Shown here one piece after another: positions 49,029 through 60,034 of a stretch of DNA of 64,000 nucleotides. Location: positions 25,701 through 89,700 of the forward strand of contig NZ_BAGX02000021.1 in the NCBI RefSeq assembly GCF_000320505.1, read 5' to 3'. The position numbers were made by a program, and so were the translations under genes. The notes below the pieces were generated by a model. That model was not told the DNA's origin and made no database searches. It saw only the letters and a program-made list of their open reading frames with translations. This DNA is from Methanobrevibacter boviskoreani JH1 (GTDB lineage Archaea > Methanobacteriota > Methanobacteria > Methanobacteriales > Methanobacteriaceae). Position 1 is the stretch's first letter, and every line of letters starts with the position of its first letter.

Positions 49029-49475
49029 TTAATTGCTCTTTGACCTACTAACACAGTACTTACATAAAGAATTCTTGTCCTTAATAAACCTCTTCTTTCC
49101 AGTACAGTAAAATTTATTGTTCTCTTTTGTAACAGTCATGTCCTTGGATTTTATACCAACTGGATGTAGGGACTTCTTAACAATAAAAGTCAGATATATT
49201 GAAATATACTTTATAAAATCCCTATACTCATAATCACCTGGTGAGTTCTCTTCAAAATAATAGTCAACTCTATCTTTAAAATCATTTACTTTCTTGTCAT
49301 CCACTTCTATATTTAAACTTCCAGGATGTTTTCTATTGATGATTTCTTTATAGGTATAATAGTTATATCTTGTAAGTAGGCTTATTGCATCTGTAGAATA
49401 TCCGTGTGGCATTCTTACATGGTCATAATTAATCATGTATTCATATATTTCATCAAATAGCTCTTTAGTATTCAT
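49029..49475 (-). CDS. DUF2115 (UPF0305) family protein
   Basis: About 148 residues from ATG 49475; a TTG at 49484 is the other option. The C-terminus carries the family pattern HPVGIKSKDMTVTKENNKFY followed by C...C-X2-C (YCTGKK, LCKYC), likely a metal-binding site. The N-terminal half is helical. The family is restricted to methanogens and a few other archaea and has no known function. It stands alone on the minus strand, divergent from the ArsA-type ATPase. Confidence 0.65.
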   Translation of the reverse strand: MNTKELFDEIYEYMINYDHVRMPHGYSTDAISLLTRYNYYTYKEIINRKHPGSLNIEVDDKKVNDFKDRVDYYFEENSPGDYEYRDFIKYISIYLTFIVKKSLHPVGIKSKDMTVTKENNKFYCTGKKRFIKDKNSLCKYCVSRSKSN

Positions 49476-50923
<1,448 letters not shown>

Positions 50924-51260
50924 TATCTTTACTTTTAATTATTTTTTTTTAATTTTTAAGATATAAAAACAGTTCATTATAATTTTTTAGCACTATAAAA
51001 ACAGCTCATTATAAGTTTTCAACAATATAAAAAAAATCTGATATAAAAAGAGTTAAACTCCTTTGAATCAAAAGTCAGTTTCTAATTTTTTTTAAGAGTG
51101 TGATTTAAGGCTATATATTTTTGACTTTTGATCCAGGTGTTTATCTAAGAAATTTAAAGCATAATAATATTTTCCTTGGCAGATAATATTCTTGTGTGTA
51201 ATGAAAACGAAACCTTTTTTTTAAATTTTTGAGAGAGAAAATTTTAAAGGTAATGTGATT
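50924..51260. other. Intergenic region with short repeats and an 11-bp inverted repeat
   Basis: No gene is visible. ATATAAAAACAG(T/C)TCATTATAA occurs twice (about 50961-50981 and 50994-51014). ATCAAAAGTCA at 51067-51077 is exactly complementary to TGACTTTTGAT at 51122-51132. This could be a terminator for the upstream ATPase gene or a regulatory structure. Confidence 0.4.
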
Positions 51261-51276
51261 TTTAGGTATGCCTAAA
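51261..51276. promoter_or_regulatory. DtxR-family type operator, upstream copy
   Basis: TTTAGGTATGCCTAAA, one base from the perfect palindrome at 14444 and 51316. Its centre is 55 bases from the downstream copy, roughly five helical turns, which would put two repressor dimers on a similar face of the DNA. Confidence 0.6.
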
Positions 51277-51305
51277 CTTCTTGTATAATACTTAGAACAA
51301 ACTAG

Positions 51306-51331
51306 TATATAAACATTTAGGTATACCTAAA
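51306..51331 (+). promoter_or_regulatory. TATA box and adjoining DtxR-type operator of the surface-protein gene
   Basis: TATATAAA at 51306-51313 is followed 3 bases later by the perfect palindrome TTTAGGTATACCTAAA (51316-51331). In an archaeal promoter the start of transcription lies about 25 bases after the TATA box, so a bound repressor would cover the initiation region. The same operator precedes the ABC transporter at 14.4 kb. Confidence 0.65.
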
Positions 51332-51554
51332 CTTTTTTTATAAATTTTTCAAAATCCCTACTTATAAATAATATAATATAGAAAGTTTTTATTGTACAAA
51401 TCTATTTTATGATTAAAATTATTAGTGTGATTTTTTTTAGGCTTATTGAAAAAAAATTTTTTTTAAAATATTCTGAATAATCTATTAATATTTTTTAAAG
51501 ATATCTTAGTTTGGTACAATTCTTCTTTAAAAAAATTAATAGGAGGTGAAAATA

Positions 51555-54500
51555 TTGAAAAACTCGTTAATCTTTATGTTATTGATTTCCCTAGTAATTA
51601 TATCAGTCACCTCTATTTCAGGAGCAGACAATTCAACAGGCGATTTGGACCTGATGGTTGATAATGAATCAGCCACCGTTGCTGATAATGTATCTGTTAA
51701 TCTTAACAATAATTCCTCTATGGGTGTTTCAGAAGATAATAGCTTTAATCTTGAAGGCAATATTGTAGAAAATAATAGTTCTAAAGCTGAAACATTTCCT
51801 CTTAACACATCTTCTATTAATGAAACTACAGTTAATGATGAAGATGGGAATACAGATGAAATAGATGTCTTAAAACTTGGTTCTAATATTTCAAACAATA
51901 CTATAATACCTGATAACACATCCATTAAAAGTGATGAAATATTAAAGGATGAAAATCCCGTAACATACTATGTTTCCTAGATGGTAGTGATTCAAATGAC
52001 GGTAGTGAGAATTCACCATTTAGAACGATAGTCCATGGAATCCAATTGGCAAATGCTAATGGTATAACTAGGATAATTGTTAAGAAAGGAGATTATGGAG
52101 AATCAAACCTTAAAATAAACTCCAATATCATATTGGAAGGTATGGACAATCCTGTAATTATCCCTTCCGGATCTAACTCAGTTTTTATAATTAATAATAC
52201 TGGTGTGATAATCAATGGGTTTACATTTGCAGGTGGAAGAGGAAGTGTTATAAAGTCTAATAATTCCAACCTTACAGTTATAAATTCTCTATTTGCTAAC
52301 AACACAGCCTCACCTACCGGTGGCATATACTTTGTAAATGGTAACTTGAACATTACCAATTCAACCTTTACAAATTGTATCTCATTAAATGGCGGTGACG
52401 GTGGAGCAATACACATGGAAAGAGGCACACTCTATATATCTGGCTCATTATTTGACGGCAACATGGCAAGGGCAGGGTCATCTACAGCATTGGGCTCTGC
52501 AGGTGGTTCAATATTTGCCGATAGGACCAATGCCTATTTAATAAATTCCACCATTAAAAACTCCTTAGCATCAGAATTTGGTGGGGGAGTATTTGTCAGT
52601 GGAAACTTGACCATGATAAATTCAAGTATCATAAACAATACTGCGGGTTATGGTAGTGGAGTATACTGTGAATACTTGCCATTCTATGACTATGGATATT
52701 TAACTGTAATAGATTCCACATTTGAAAACAATACTGGTAATAATCTTAGTGGTGGTAACAATCTTGGTGGAGCAGTTTATTCTGGTTATGCTAAGGTCGA
52801 ATCCTCTAGATTCATTTCAAACAATGTGACTACAGGTCCATATGGTAATGGTGGAGCTATTTATGCCATAAAGAATATGGATATAAACAACTCAGTATTT
52901 ACAAACAATATTGCATCATATCAAGGTGGAGCTTTATATTCAAGTGATGGTTCCATAACAGTAAATAACAGTAATTTTACAAATAACACCGCTTATTTAG
53001 GTGGTGGCGCATTAGTGGCTGATCAGTTAAATAATAATATAATAAATTGTAGTTTTGTAAACGATACTGCAGGAGGTTATGGTGGAGCGGTAAGTCTTAG
53101 AAATGGAACTGTGGTAAATAGCACATTTACAGACAACAAGGCTCAAATGGGTGCTGCTCTATTTATAAACGGTGGACTTATCAATAATTCCACATTTATA
53201 AATAATGAGGCCTCAAAGGGATATGGTATTGAGATATTTACCAATGGAACTCTCATCAATTCCCTAATTGACGGCACCACATTGAAGGAGTATAATTATC
53301 CATATATTTCAGCTCAAATGCAATCAATCACATCAGACGGTTTCTATTGCTTCTGTCTGGAACATTATAACCTGCCGCCAGATTCAGGATCATTAGGTGA
53401 CGGACTAAGAACCGTTTGCAACTATAAAACCAACACCAATGTTGAGGAGTATCTAAAGATTCTATACTATGTCTACTATGAGACATTGTCCGATAATCAG
53501 TCTGATGAGGGTAAAAAGGCTTTAAGCGAGATGCAAACCTTGACTTGGACTTTTACGGATGGTGACTTTACACAGAGCACCAACCCGAAGGTTCAAAATG
53601 TGGTAAATCTCTACAATAGTGGTTTCCGTGTAAATACAACCCATGCTATCAAGACTTTAAGTAATGGAACCAATGCGTATATGGTATTTAGAAGTTTCTA
53701 TAATGGAAACAACAACCAGAATATGGTGATGTTCAGATTGGAACCATTCTTTGATAATCTTACAGTTGTAAAAGAGACATTGGACACCAATGTTTCAAAG
53801 GGAAGTGTTGTAAGATTTAATATAACCGTACTTAACAATGGTGGCTCTACTTTAAGCCATGTGTTTGTAAATGATTCCGACTTTGATAAGGAATTGGTGT
53901 TTACAGGATTTGAAAGTGGAAGCCTAGGTGCAGACTGGAATTATACAAATGGTCTATTTGTATTGAATTCCCTACTTGCTCCAAACCAGACCGTAAGCTT
54001 GATTCTATTATTCAATACAACAGGTAACGGTACATTTACAAATAATGTTACAGCAGGATTTGACAATAGAACCTTGTCTAATTCAACAAATAGAACAGTG
54101 GTCTTTGATCCTAGATTGGAAATTCTTAAGATAACCAATACTAAGGTGGTATATGTTGGTAACTTAACCAGCTTCACTATTGTGGTTAGAAATACCGGTG
54201 ATTGTAATCTGTCCAATGTTCAGGTTACAGAAAGTTCATTTGATGGCTTAGAGTTCAGCCATTTTGATGGTGTGGACTGGAGGGAGGATAATAATGTTTA
54301 TACCTTGAATAAAGTCCTAGCTCCAGGTGAATCATCTAGCTTTACAGTTTACTTTAAAACTTTAGAACTTGGAAACCTAACAAACATTGTTGTAGCATCA
54401 TCTAACGAAACTGGAAACAGGTCTGCAATGAATACAACAGAGGTTAGAAACATCACCAACTCAACAGATAACAACACTGACAAGACAGAATCCAATTCAA

Positions 54501-54679
54501 CTACCAATAAGACCAATATGACAGAGTCCAACTTAACCATTAATGGAACCGAAACAGCAACTAGTAAAAACATGGATGATATAGCTTGCCATGTTAACTA
54601 TAATACTGGTAATCCATTGTATCTATTATTGGTTTCCTTATGTTTAGTCGGTACGGTTCACATAAAAGGCAAAAAATAG
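51555..54679 (+). pseudogene. Frameshifted adhesin-like surface protein with beta-helix, thioester and DUF11 domains
   Basis: AGGAGGTGA precedes a TTG start at 51555 and a signal peptide (LIFMLLISLVIISVTSISGA). The frame stops at 51980 after NPVTYYVS, but shifting by one base at 51977 continues LDGSDSNDGSENSPFRTI to 54679. A single base appears to be missing in TTTCC. In order: an Asn/Ser-rich region; a right-handed beta-helix of PMP-type repeats (GGAI, NNTA); a probable Cys-Gln thioester domain (FYCFCLEHYN and, 100 residues on, EMQTLTWTFTDGD); two DUF11 repeats (LTVVKETLDTNVSKGSVV; LEILKITNTKVVYVGN); a Thr/Asn linker; and a C-terminal anchor (YLLLVSLCLVGTV). The protein would attach to surfaces or host cells. 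Pseudogene, sequencing error or phase variation remain open. Confidence 0.75.
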
Positions 54680-54966
54680 TTTTAATCCCTTTTTGTTTTT
54701 TATTTTTTTTATAAAATCTCTGTTAGTTGGGATTTTTATTTTTTAAAGTTTTTACGGTGATTTAAAACTTTTTAATAGCTATCTAATTGTTTTTTATTAT
54801 TAGCTTAAAAATGTTTAATAGCTATCTAATTATTACTTAAAAAATAGAGCTTAATATAAAAATCTTTTTTTTAAAAATCTTCATATTCAATATATCAATA
54901 TGCTTTTTTTATCTATTGCTCTGATTGATACATAGTTTTTTATTTTATCCAGTTATATATTAAAAC

Positions 54967-55089
54967 ATGGAAAAAGAGAAATGGATTAGATATGGAGTTG
55001 CAATCTTCTTTATTTTAATACTGCTTTTCGGTTCGGTTGCAATTGTTTTCCTATATACCTCACTGGACTTTAGTCAGTTATTCATTTAA
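54967..55089 (+). CDS. Possible 40-residue single-pass membrane protein
   Basis: ATG 54967 to TAA 55089 encodes a short protein with a charged N-terminus (MEKEKWIRYG) and one membrane helix (VAIFFILILLFGSVAIVFLY). Composition fits a real small membrane protein rather than random AT-rich sequence. It overlaps the 3' end of the opposite cbiE gene by 12 bases and lacks a clear ribosome binding site; it could be leaderless. Confidence 0.4.
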   Translation: MEKEKWIRYGVAIFFILILLFGSVAIVFLYTSLDFSQLFI

Positions 55090-55719
55090 TATTACCATAA
55101 CACACATATAGGTAAACTCAGAGTGGCTTACCTCTTCTAAGCTGCCTCTAAATATCCTCTCATCAGGATAGCTTAATCTTTCACAGACTATGACCTGTCT
55201 ATTGGGATCTGCCCCATTGTCAATTAGAAACTGGGCCATGTCTTTAACCTTTCTTGATGGAAGCGCAATGGTTTCCAATCCATTGTCTATTATTGGAAGT
55301 ATGTCCTCGATGTTTTCCCTTCCATGAAACGTCATGATATTCGCACTGTCCCATGGGATTTTGCATCTGCTTGATGCAAGCTGAAGTGAGCTTATGCCTG
55401 GTATGACCTCGATGTTTTCCCTTGGAAAGCCCTTTTCCTCTGATATTTCAAGAATCGGTTTTAGAAGTCCTGAAAAACCGGGATCTCCTGTTGAAAGTAG
55501 TGCAACATCCTTGCCTTCCTTTGCAATGTCCACACTTTCCTCAAGGTTTCCATGTAGGTTCTTGACATTGAATATGATTTTCTCATTCACCTCATCAAAT
55601 AGATCAATGGCCCTCTTACTTCCTATTACAATATCAGCATTCTTTACAGTTTCCACTGCCTTGTAGGTTAGATATTCGAAATCTCCAGGTCCAATCCCAA
55701 CAATGTATAATTTTGACAT
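55078..55719 (-). CDS. cbiE: Cobalt-precorrin-7 (C5)-methyltransferase CbiE
   Basis: 213 residues of the tetrapyrrole methylase superfamily: the N-terminal loop LYIVGIGPGDFEYLTYKA, GSKRAIDLF, and the SAM-binding motif LLSTGDPGFSG. CbiE methylates C5 in the anaerobic cobalamin pathway, needed for corrinoids of methyl transfer in methanogens. Similarity to CbiE rather than CbiF/CbiH comes from the short length and the GSKRAIDLF motif. GAGGAAT lies before the ATG. CbiT is not adjacent. Confidence 0.85.
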   Translation of the reverse strand: MSKLYIVGIGPGDFEYLTYKAVETVKNADIVIGSKRAIDLFDEVNEKIIFNVKNLHGNLEESVDIAKEGKDVALLSTGDPGFSGLLKPILEISEEKGFPRENIEVIPGISSLQLASSRCKIPWDSANIMTFHGRENIEDILPIIDNGLETIALPSRKVKDMAQFLIDNGADPNRQVIVCERLSYPDERIFRGSLEEVSHSEFTYMCVMVILNE

Positions 55720-55823
55720 CTTCTTAATTCCTCATGTTTTTAGGTTTATATAAATTAGTATAAACTTTATTGTTTATTTTATATTAAGGTAATAATCTAT
55801 TTTTTAGAATAGCAATCTGCTTC

Positions 55824-57902
55824 TTATTCTCTTAACTTTAGATTATTGATTTCTCTTTTCAATATTTTATAAATGGATTCTGCACCAACAATCTCACCAT
55901 CTAGATTCCAGTATGAGGGATACATTATAAAGGGCCTTGTCTGACTTCCTCCAAGACCTCCATGGCTTCCAACCAGTTCCTCAAATGCGCATACCTCATC
56001 GGTTTCAGGGTCATAGAAACTGTTTACAAGTATGTCCGGTGTATGCTTAAATGAGTTTGTTCTCTTTAAATGATAGCTGGCATTTTTACCGAAGTTTTTA
56101 AGTGGGTCCTCGCCCTGTACAACACCCTTTTCAATATAGTTGATTCCATCCTCGCCAATGACCATGGCACCGTTGTTCTTTGAGTTTACAAGTATGAATC
56201 CGATGTATTTGTTCTTAACAAGTCCTGGTATGAGGTTCGGGAAATAGCTTATGATCTCCTCATAGCTTAGTCTATGTGACCATTGTGTCAGATATATCAA
56301 TGCAAGATTTCCTGAACCTAGAACGATTACCTCTGAGTTCTCGGGCTTCTGGATCTTGTATTGCCTTGGACTGTATTTCTCAATATACTCTAGACTGTTT
56401 GAGTACAGGTTCCTCATATAGGTAATCTGTCTGTTCAATGGTATGAAAACATCCCTAAGTTCGTCATCAGAATTGATTAGACTGTAGAAACTCATGTCCT
56501 CTGGAAGCAGGCTTCTCACATACTTGTCAAAGCTTATTCCATATCTTTGTTTGAAGGTTGCACCATTACTCTGTCCATGGTCTGACTGGATTACAAATTC
56601 ATAGTCCCTTCTTGAATACTTGCTTGCCTCCTTAATACGCTTGAACTGCTTGTCCAATGTTTTAAGACATCTGAATGAATCCTCATCCCTTATGCCGGAG
56701 TGATGTGCAATCTCGTCATATCCAAGATAGGTTGCATAGATTGTATCTAGCTTACCATTCATCATGTCCCATATGATGGTGTGGGTGTTGACCTCCCTTA
56801 AAAATACGTTGGTTCCTGCACGTGTTAGGTTATATATGAATCCCCTTCTGATACGTGGCCTTATGTTTTTTATGGTATGTTTAATCTGGGAGTATGCCTC
56901 CAGGATTATCTCATATAAGAATAGTACACATATACGTGCAAAACTGTTAGGGTTTTCAAACACTGAAAACCATGCACTGTTGAACATCTTCTGTATGTTC
57001 AATGCCTTGGATAGCGTGAATATCACATTGTCGGTGTCACCTGAGAAGAGGTTGCAGCGGCTTCCCCCATCATCTGTAAGAAGTCCATTACCATTTGAAA
57101 TCCTCTCCTCCATTATGCTTGTGTTGTTGAAGCTTCCACAACTCATGATCCTGTTGCCATTGTCCTTTTCAACCCAGCGGTATGCAACAATGTCCCTATT
57201 GTTTCCATGTAGTATTCCTGCCTGGCTTGCACCGGTTTGGCTTGACAAATCTGTCTCCCATCTTTTGACCTTATGGCTTCCCTTATCCAACCATCCTTTA
57301 AGTGTGGGCATATAGTCCTTGTCAATGGCCTCCATTAATATGTCATATGCAAGTCCATCGATTTCGAGAATGATGAGTCCACTGTATTGTTTCAATGATT
57401 CCTTTCTTCTGCTGTTCAATGCATCCCTTGTAATGCCTCTGTAATATGAACTGTTGTCGTCAATGGTAACGATACCTGCTAGAACTGTGTTTATGGCTGC
57501 CATGAGAAACGGTACCAGAAACAATGCAGGTCCATTTATCTCGAAACCCTTTATGAAGAAGGCTAGAATATAGAAGAACAGTGCATTAAAGATAAGTGAT
57601 GCGGCTCCAAAGGTATATACAAAAAACGGCATAAACACCCGTGTTAGAATAGGCCAGAGCAATGCGTTTACAATACCTACCAGGGTTACAACGATTATCG
57701 CCATTTCAATGCTGTTTACATACAGTCCCAGATTGAAAGGGGCAACGATTAGAAAACCAATTATATTACCTATCCATATTACAATTGTCCTTATTGCAAA
57801 GTCTTTATATGAGAACTTCTCAATATTTGGTTCATAATCCTCGGGCATTCTGGCAAGTGTTCTTCTAATGGTTTCAGGATCATACTTATCTTTCTTGCTC
57901 AT
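55824..57902 (-). CDS. Membrane protein fused to an alkaline-phosphatase-superfamily (phosphodiesterase-like) domain
   Basis: 692 residues. The N-terminal 150 residues contain four membrane helices of the phage-holin-family/YvlD type (IVIWIGNIIGFLIVAPF; MAIIVVTLVGIVNALLWPIL; LIFNALFFYILAFFI; ALFLVPFLMAAINTVLAGI). From about residue 175 it is a metal-dependent phosphoesterase domain: LIILEIDGLAYDIL, nucleophile region DLSSQTGASQAGIL, YLGYDEIAHHSG and QSDHGQSNG provide the metal ligands. It would act at the outer face of the membrane or on envelope lipids or polysaccharides. Substrate unknown. GGTGAG precedes the ATG. Confidence 0.75.
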   Translation of the reverse strand: MSKKDKYDPETIRRTLARMPEDYEPNIEKFSYKDFAIRTIVIWIGNIIGFLIVAPFNLGLYVNSIEMAIIVVTLVGIVNALLWPILTRVFMPFFVYTFGAASLIFNALFFYILAFFIKGFEINGPALFLVPFLMAAINTVLAGIVTIDDNSSYYRGITRDALNSRRKESLKQYSGLIILEIDGLAYDILMEAIDKDYMPTLKGWLDKGSHKVKRWETDLSSQTGASQAGILHGNNRDIVAYRWVEKDNGNRIMSCGSFNNTSIMEERISNGNGLLTDDGGSRCNLFSGDTDNVIFTLSKALNIQKMFNSAWFSVFENPNSFARICVLFLYEIILEAYSQIKHTIKNIRPRIRRGFIYNLTRAGTNVFLREVNTHTIIWDMMNGKLDTIYATYLGYDEIAHHSGIRDEDSFRCLKTLDKQFKRIKEASKYSRRDYEFVIQSDHGQSNGATFKQRYGISFDKYVRSLLPEDMSFYSLINSDDELRDVFIPLNRQITYMRNLYSNSLEYIEKYSPRQYKIQKPENSEVIVLGSGNLALIYLTQWSHRLSYEEIISYFPNLIPGLVKNKYIGFILVNSKNNGAMVIGEDGINYIEKGVVQGEDPLKNFGKNASYHLKRTNSFKHTPDILVNSFYDPETDEVCAFEELVGSHGGLGGSQTRPFIMYPSYWNLDGEIVGAESIYKILKREINNLKLRE

Positions 57903-58195
57903 GTTCTCACCAAATATTGTTATGTTCTTTTATATCTCTATTGAAAATTTAGATAATATCTTTATATTTAGATGTTTGCAATTCAATTTTTTTATATTAA
58001 TAAAATATTTATAATCTGAATTGAATTATTTCCGTAAGGTTATTTAACTCAATTTTTTTTATATTTATGACTTATTTAGAACTCTAATTGAATTATCTTT
58101 TTAAGATTTTTTTGATTAAATCTTTATATTGTAAAATATTTATAATACGAATTTATATTATAATTCTTTTTTATGAACATTTTTATAATTTTGGA
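57903..58195. other. AT-rich intergenic region upstream of the phosphodiesterase-like gene
   Basis: No gene is visible. Repeated TTTATAT, ATAATACGAATTTATATTA and similar AT-rich strings occur. The promoter of the minus-strand membrane protein gene should be within the first 100 bases. Confidence 0.35.
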
Positions 58196-58346
58196 TATTA
58201 TTTTAGTCTATTCTAAATCTGGAAAATTATAATAGTTGTTCTATTGGACATTATTTTAATCCGTTCTAAAACTGGAAAATCATAATATTTATTTTCCAAG
58301 ACAATTTAGTCTGTTTTAAACTGAAAATTATAATATTCATTCTCTC
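58192..58346. repeat. Three imperfect tandem repeats of about 50 bp
   Basis: Units begin near 58192 (GGATATTATTTTAGTCTATT), 58247 (GGACATTATTTTAATCCGTT) and 58299 (AGACAATTTAGTCTGTTTTA). Each continues with CTAAAnCTGGAAAATnATAAT or a close variant. They lie directly downstream of the metallophosphoesterase gene (minus strand) and may form its 3' region. Function unknown. Confidence 0.5.
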
Positions 58347-58362
58347 AATTTAATCATTGGTT

Positions 58363-59433
58363 CTATTTATCTTTTCTTTCATCCTTTGACTTGTCATTGT
58401 CCTCAAAGGGATTTAGATTATTGGCTATCTGTGAGATTTTGCCCTCAATAAAATCTGCAATGTCATCTGGATTCAGGAATCTGTCAACATCCTCCCTTGT
58501 TGGGAAGATCTTCTTCTGATTGCTGTGTCTTATATAGATTGGCTTTTTATGATTTTTATTCTCCTTATCCTCAACCTCGGGACTTTTTAATTTGAATATG
58601 GTGATTTCAGGAGCACAGTTTATTCTAAGCCAGAAAACGTTGGTGCCCAATCCCTTGCTTGTATACTGTATCATGTCCCCAACTTTATATTCCCCGACAG
58701 GATATTTCTGGGAACCCTCTCCTCTAAGTATTGTGGTATTGAGACCAGGTATGATGAATTGTCCACCATGGGAGTGTCCTGATATCTGAAGTGCAAATCT
58801 GCCTGTAAGTGATGTAATGTCTGCAAAGTCTGGTTCATGAGCCAACATAATGGCAGGACCCTCCTCAGGCAGTTCCTCCATAACCTTATCCAGATCCTCC
58901 TTGTTGAGCATTGTACTGTCCACACCGGCAACATTAAGTTTTGCAGTTCTGTTATTCATTCTTCTTTCGATTGTATAGACATTATTGCTTATATCAATGA
59001 TGCCTGCATTCTTCAATATTTCCCTAATTCTATCGGGGTCCGTCCAGTGGTCATGGTTTCCAAGTACTGCAAGTGACACGTCCTTTGCCTTAAGCATTGA
59101 AAGACATCTTTCCAGATCATCTGCAACATCGTCTAAAATATAGGATACATAGTCTCCTGTAAGTGCTATCATATCTGCCTTCTGTTTGTTCACTATCTCG
59201 ATTACACCCTCAAGATATTCTGCTGTTAACCATTGGCCAAGATGTAGGTCAGACAAGTTTACAATCTTATAGTTATGAAACATCGGATCCAGGTCTTTGA
59301 TTTCAACATTAACCTCAACAATATCATATACACTTTCATCAAATTCCATCGGCACAATCTTTTCACGTGTTACCGTCATTGCTTTTTGAATCATTTGTCT
59401 TGCAGCTAGTGCAGTTGGTTTATCTTCTGACAT
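58363..59433 (-). CDS. Calcineurin-like metallophosphoesterase
   Basis: 356 residues. The five metal-binding motifs are present: NLSDLHLGQ (DxH), ALTGDYVS (GD), VLGNHDHW (GNHD), LAHEPDFAD (H) and ISGHSHGGQ (GHxH). The layout follows the YkuE/YaeI-like branch that often removes phosphate from lipids, but without an N-terminal membrane helix. The C-terminal 80 residues are charged. Substrate unknown. AAGGT lies upstream of the ATG. Confidence 0.85.
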   Translation of the reverse strand: MSEDKPTALAARQMIQKAMTVTREKIVPMEFDESVYDIVEVNVEIKDLDPMFHNYKIVNLSDLHLGQWLTAEYLEGVIEIVNKQKADMIALTGDYVSYILDDVADDLERCLSMLKAKDVSLAVLGNHDHWTDPDRIREILKNAGIIDISNNVYTIERRMNNRTAKLNVAGVDSTMLNKEDLDKVMEELPEEGPAIMLAHEPDFADITSLTGRFALQISGHSHGGQFIIPGLNTTILRGEGSQKYPVGEYKVGDMIQYTSKGLGTNVFWLRINCAPEITIFKLKSPEVEDKENKNHKKPIYIRHSNQKKIFPTREDVDRFLNPDDIADFIEGKISQIANNLNPFEDNDKSKDERKDK

Positions 59434-60034
59434 TTAATTAACCTTTTTTGTGTTTAAAATTAGCTAAAAAGTTATTTTGGCTTTAAAGTTTATAATTAAA
59501 TTATTAAAACCTGTCTTCAATCTTTCAAATTTTAATAATTTAATTAATTAAGTATTGTCTTTTAATTTATTTAAGAATTTTTTTAGGATTTAAAATTCAT
59601 TTTTCTGATGGCTTTTTAAAAAAGTTTAAAACTGTGGTAATTAACCATATGGATATACATGATAACATTAAGATTTCATATATTTGAATTATTAATTGTT
59701 TTTGATTAGATTATCCTCAATAATCTTAAAAACATTTTAGAAATGCCTTTAATTATTGTTTGAAATTATCTAAATCCGGGGTTTGTTCTGGTTTTAAAAA
59801 ATGGATATACTTCCTTCTAATATTAATTCATTTTGAAAATTGATTCTATGATTTGTCAAAAATTTCCTCAATATATTATATAATAATATTTATAAATCTG
59901 GAAAAATAAATATAGAAAAATAGATTTAATTTTAGATTAAACATTATTTTTTAAAAAACTATTTATTGTTATTTTGGCTTAAAAACTATCTTTTTGTTTT
60001 AGGCAGATTATTTATTTATTGTTTTAGTGATATT
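59434..60034. other. AT-rich divergent intergenic region
   Basis: No supported gene. An open frame from 59966 runs into the downstream GTPase, but its first 23 codons have no ribosome binding site and are not conserved in the family. TATA-like TATTATATAATAATATTTA around 59874-59892 could serve the GTPase gene. Confidence 0.4.

Noticed and set aside
51536..51925. A 129-codon minus-strand open frame opposite the adhesin N-terminus
   Set aside because: It is a shadow of the real gene; the plus strand has the ribosome binding site, signal peptide and composition of a surface protein.
51970..51990. Programmed ribosomal frameshift in the adhesin gene
   Set aside because: The site TTTCCTAG is not a recognised slippery heptamer and no clear downstream structure is seen. 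A one-base deletion or sequencing error is simpler.
59966..60034. N-terminal extension of the YchF-like GTPase
   Set aside because: The family starts at [16 protein letters not shown], and AGTGATA lies just before that ATG; the extension has no binding site.
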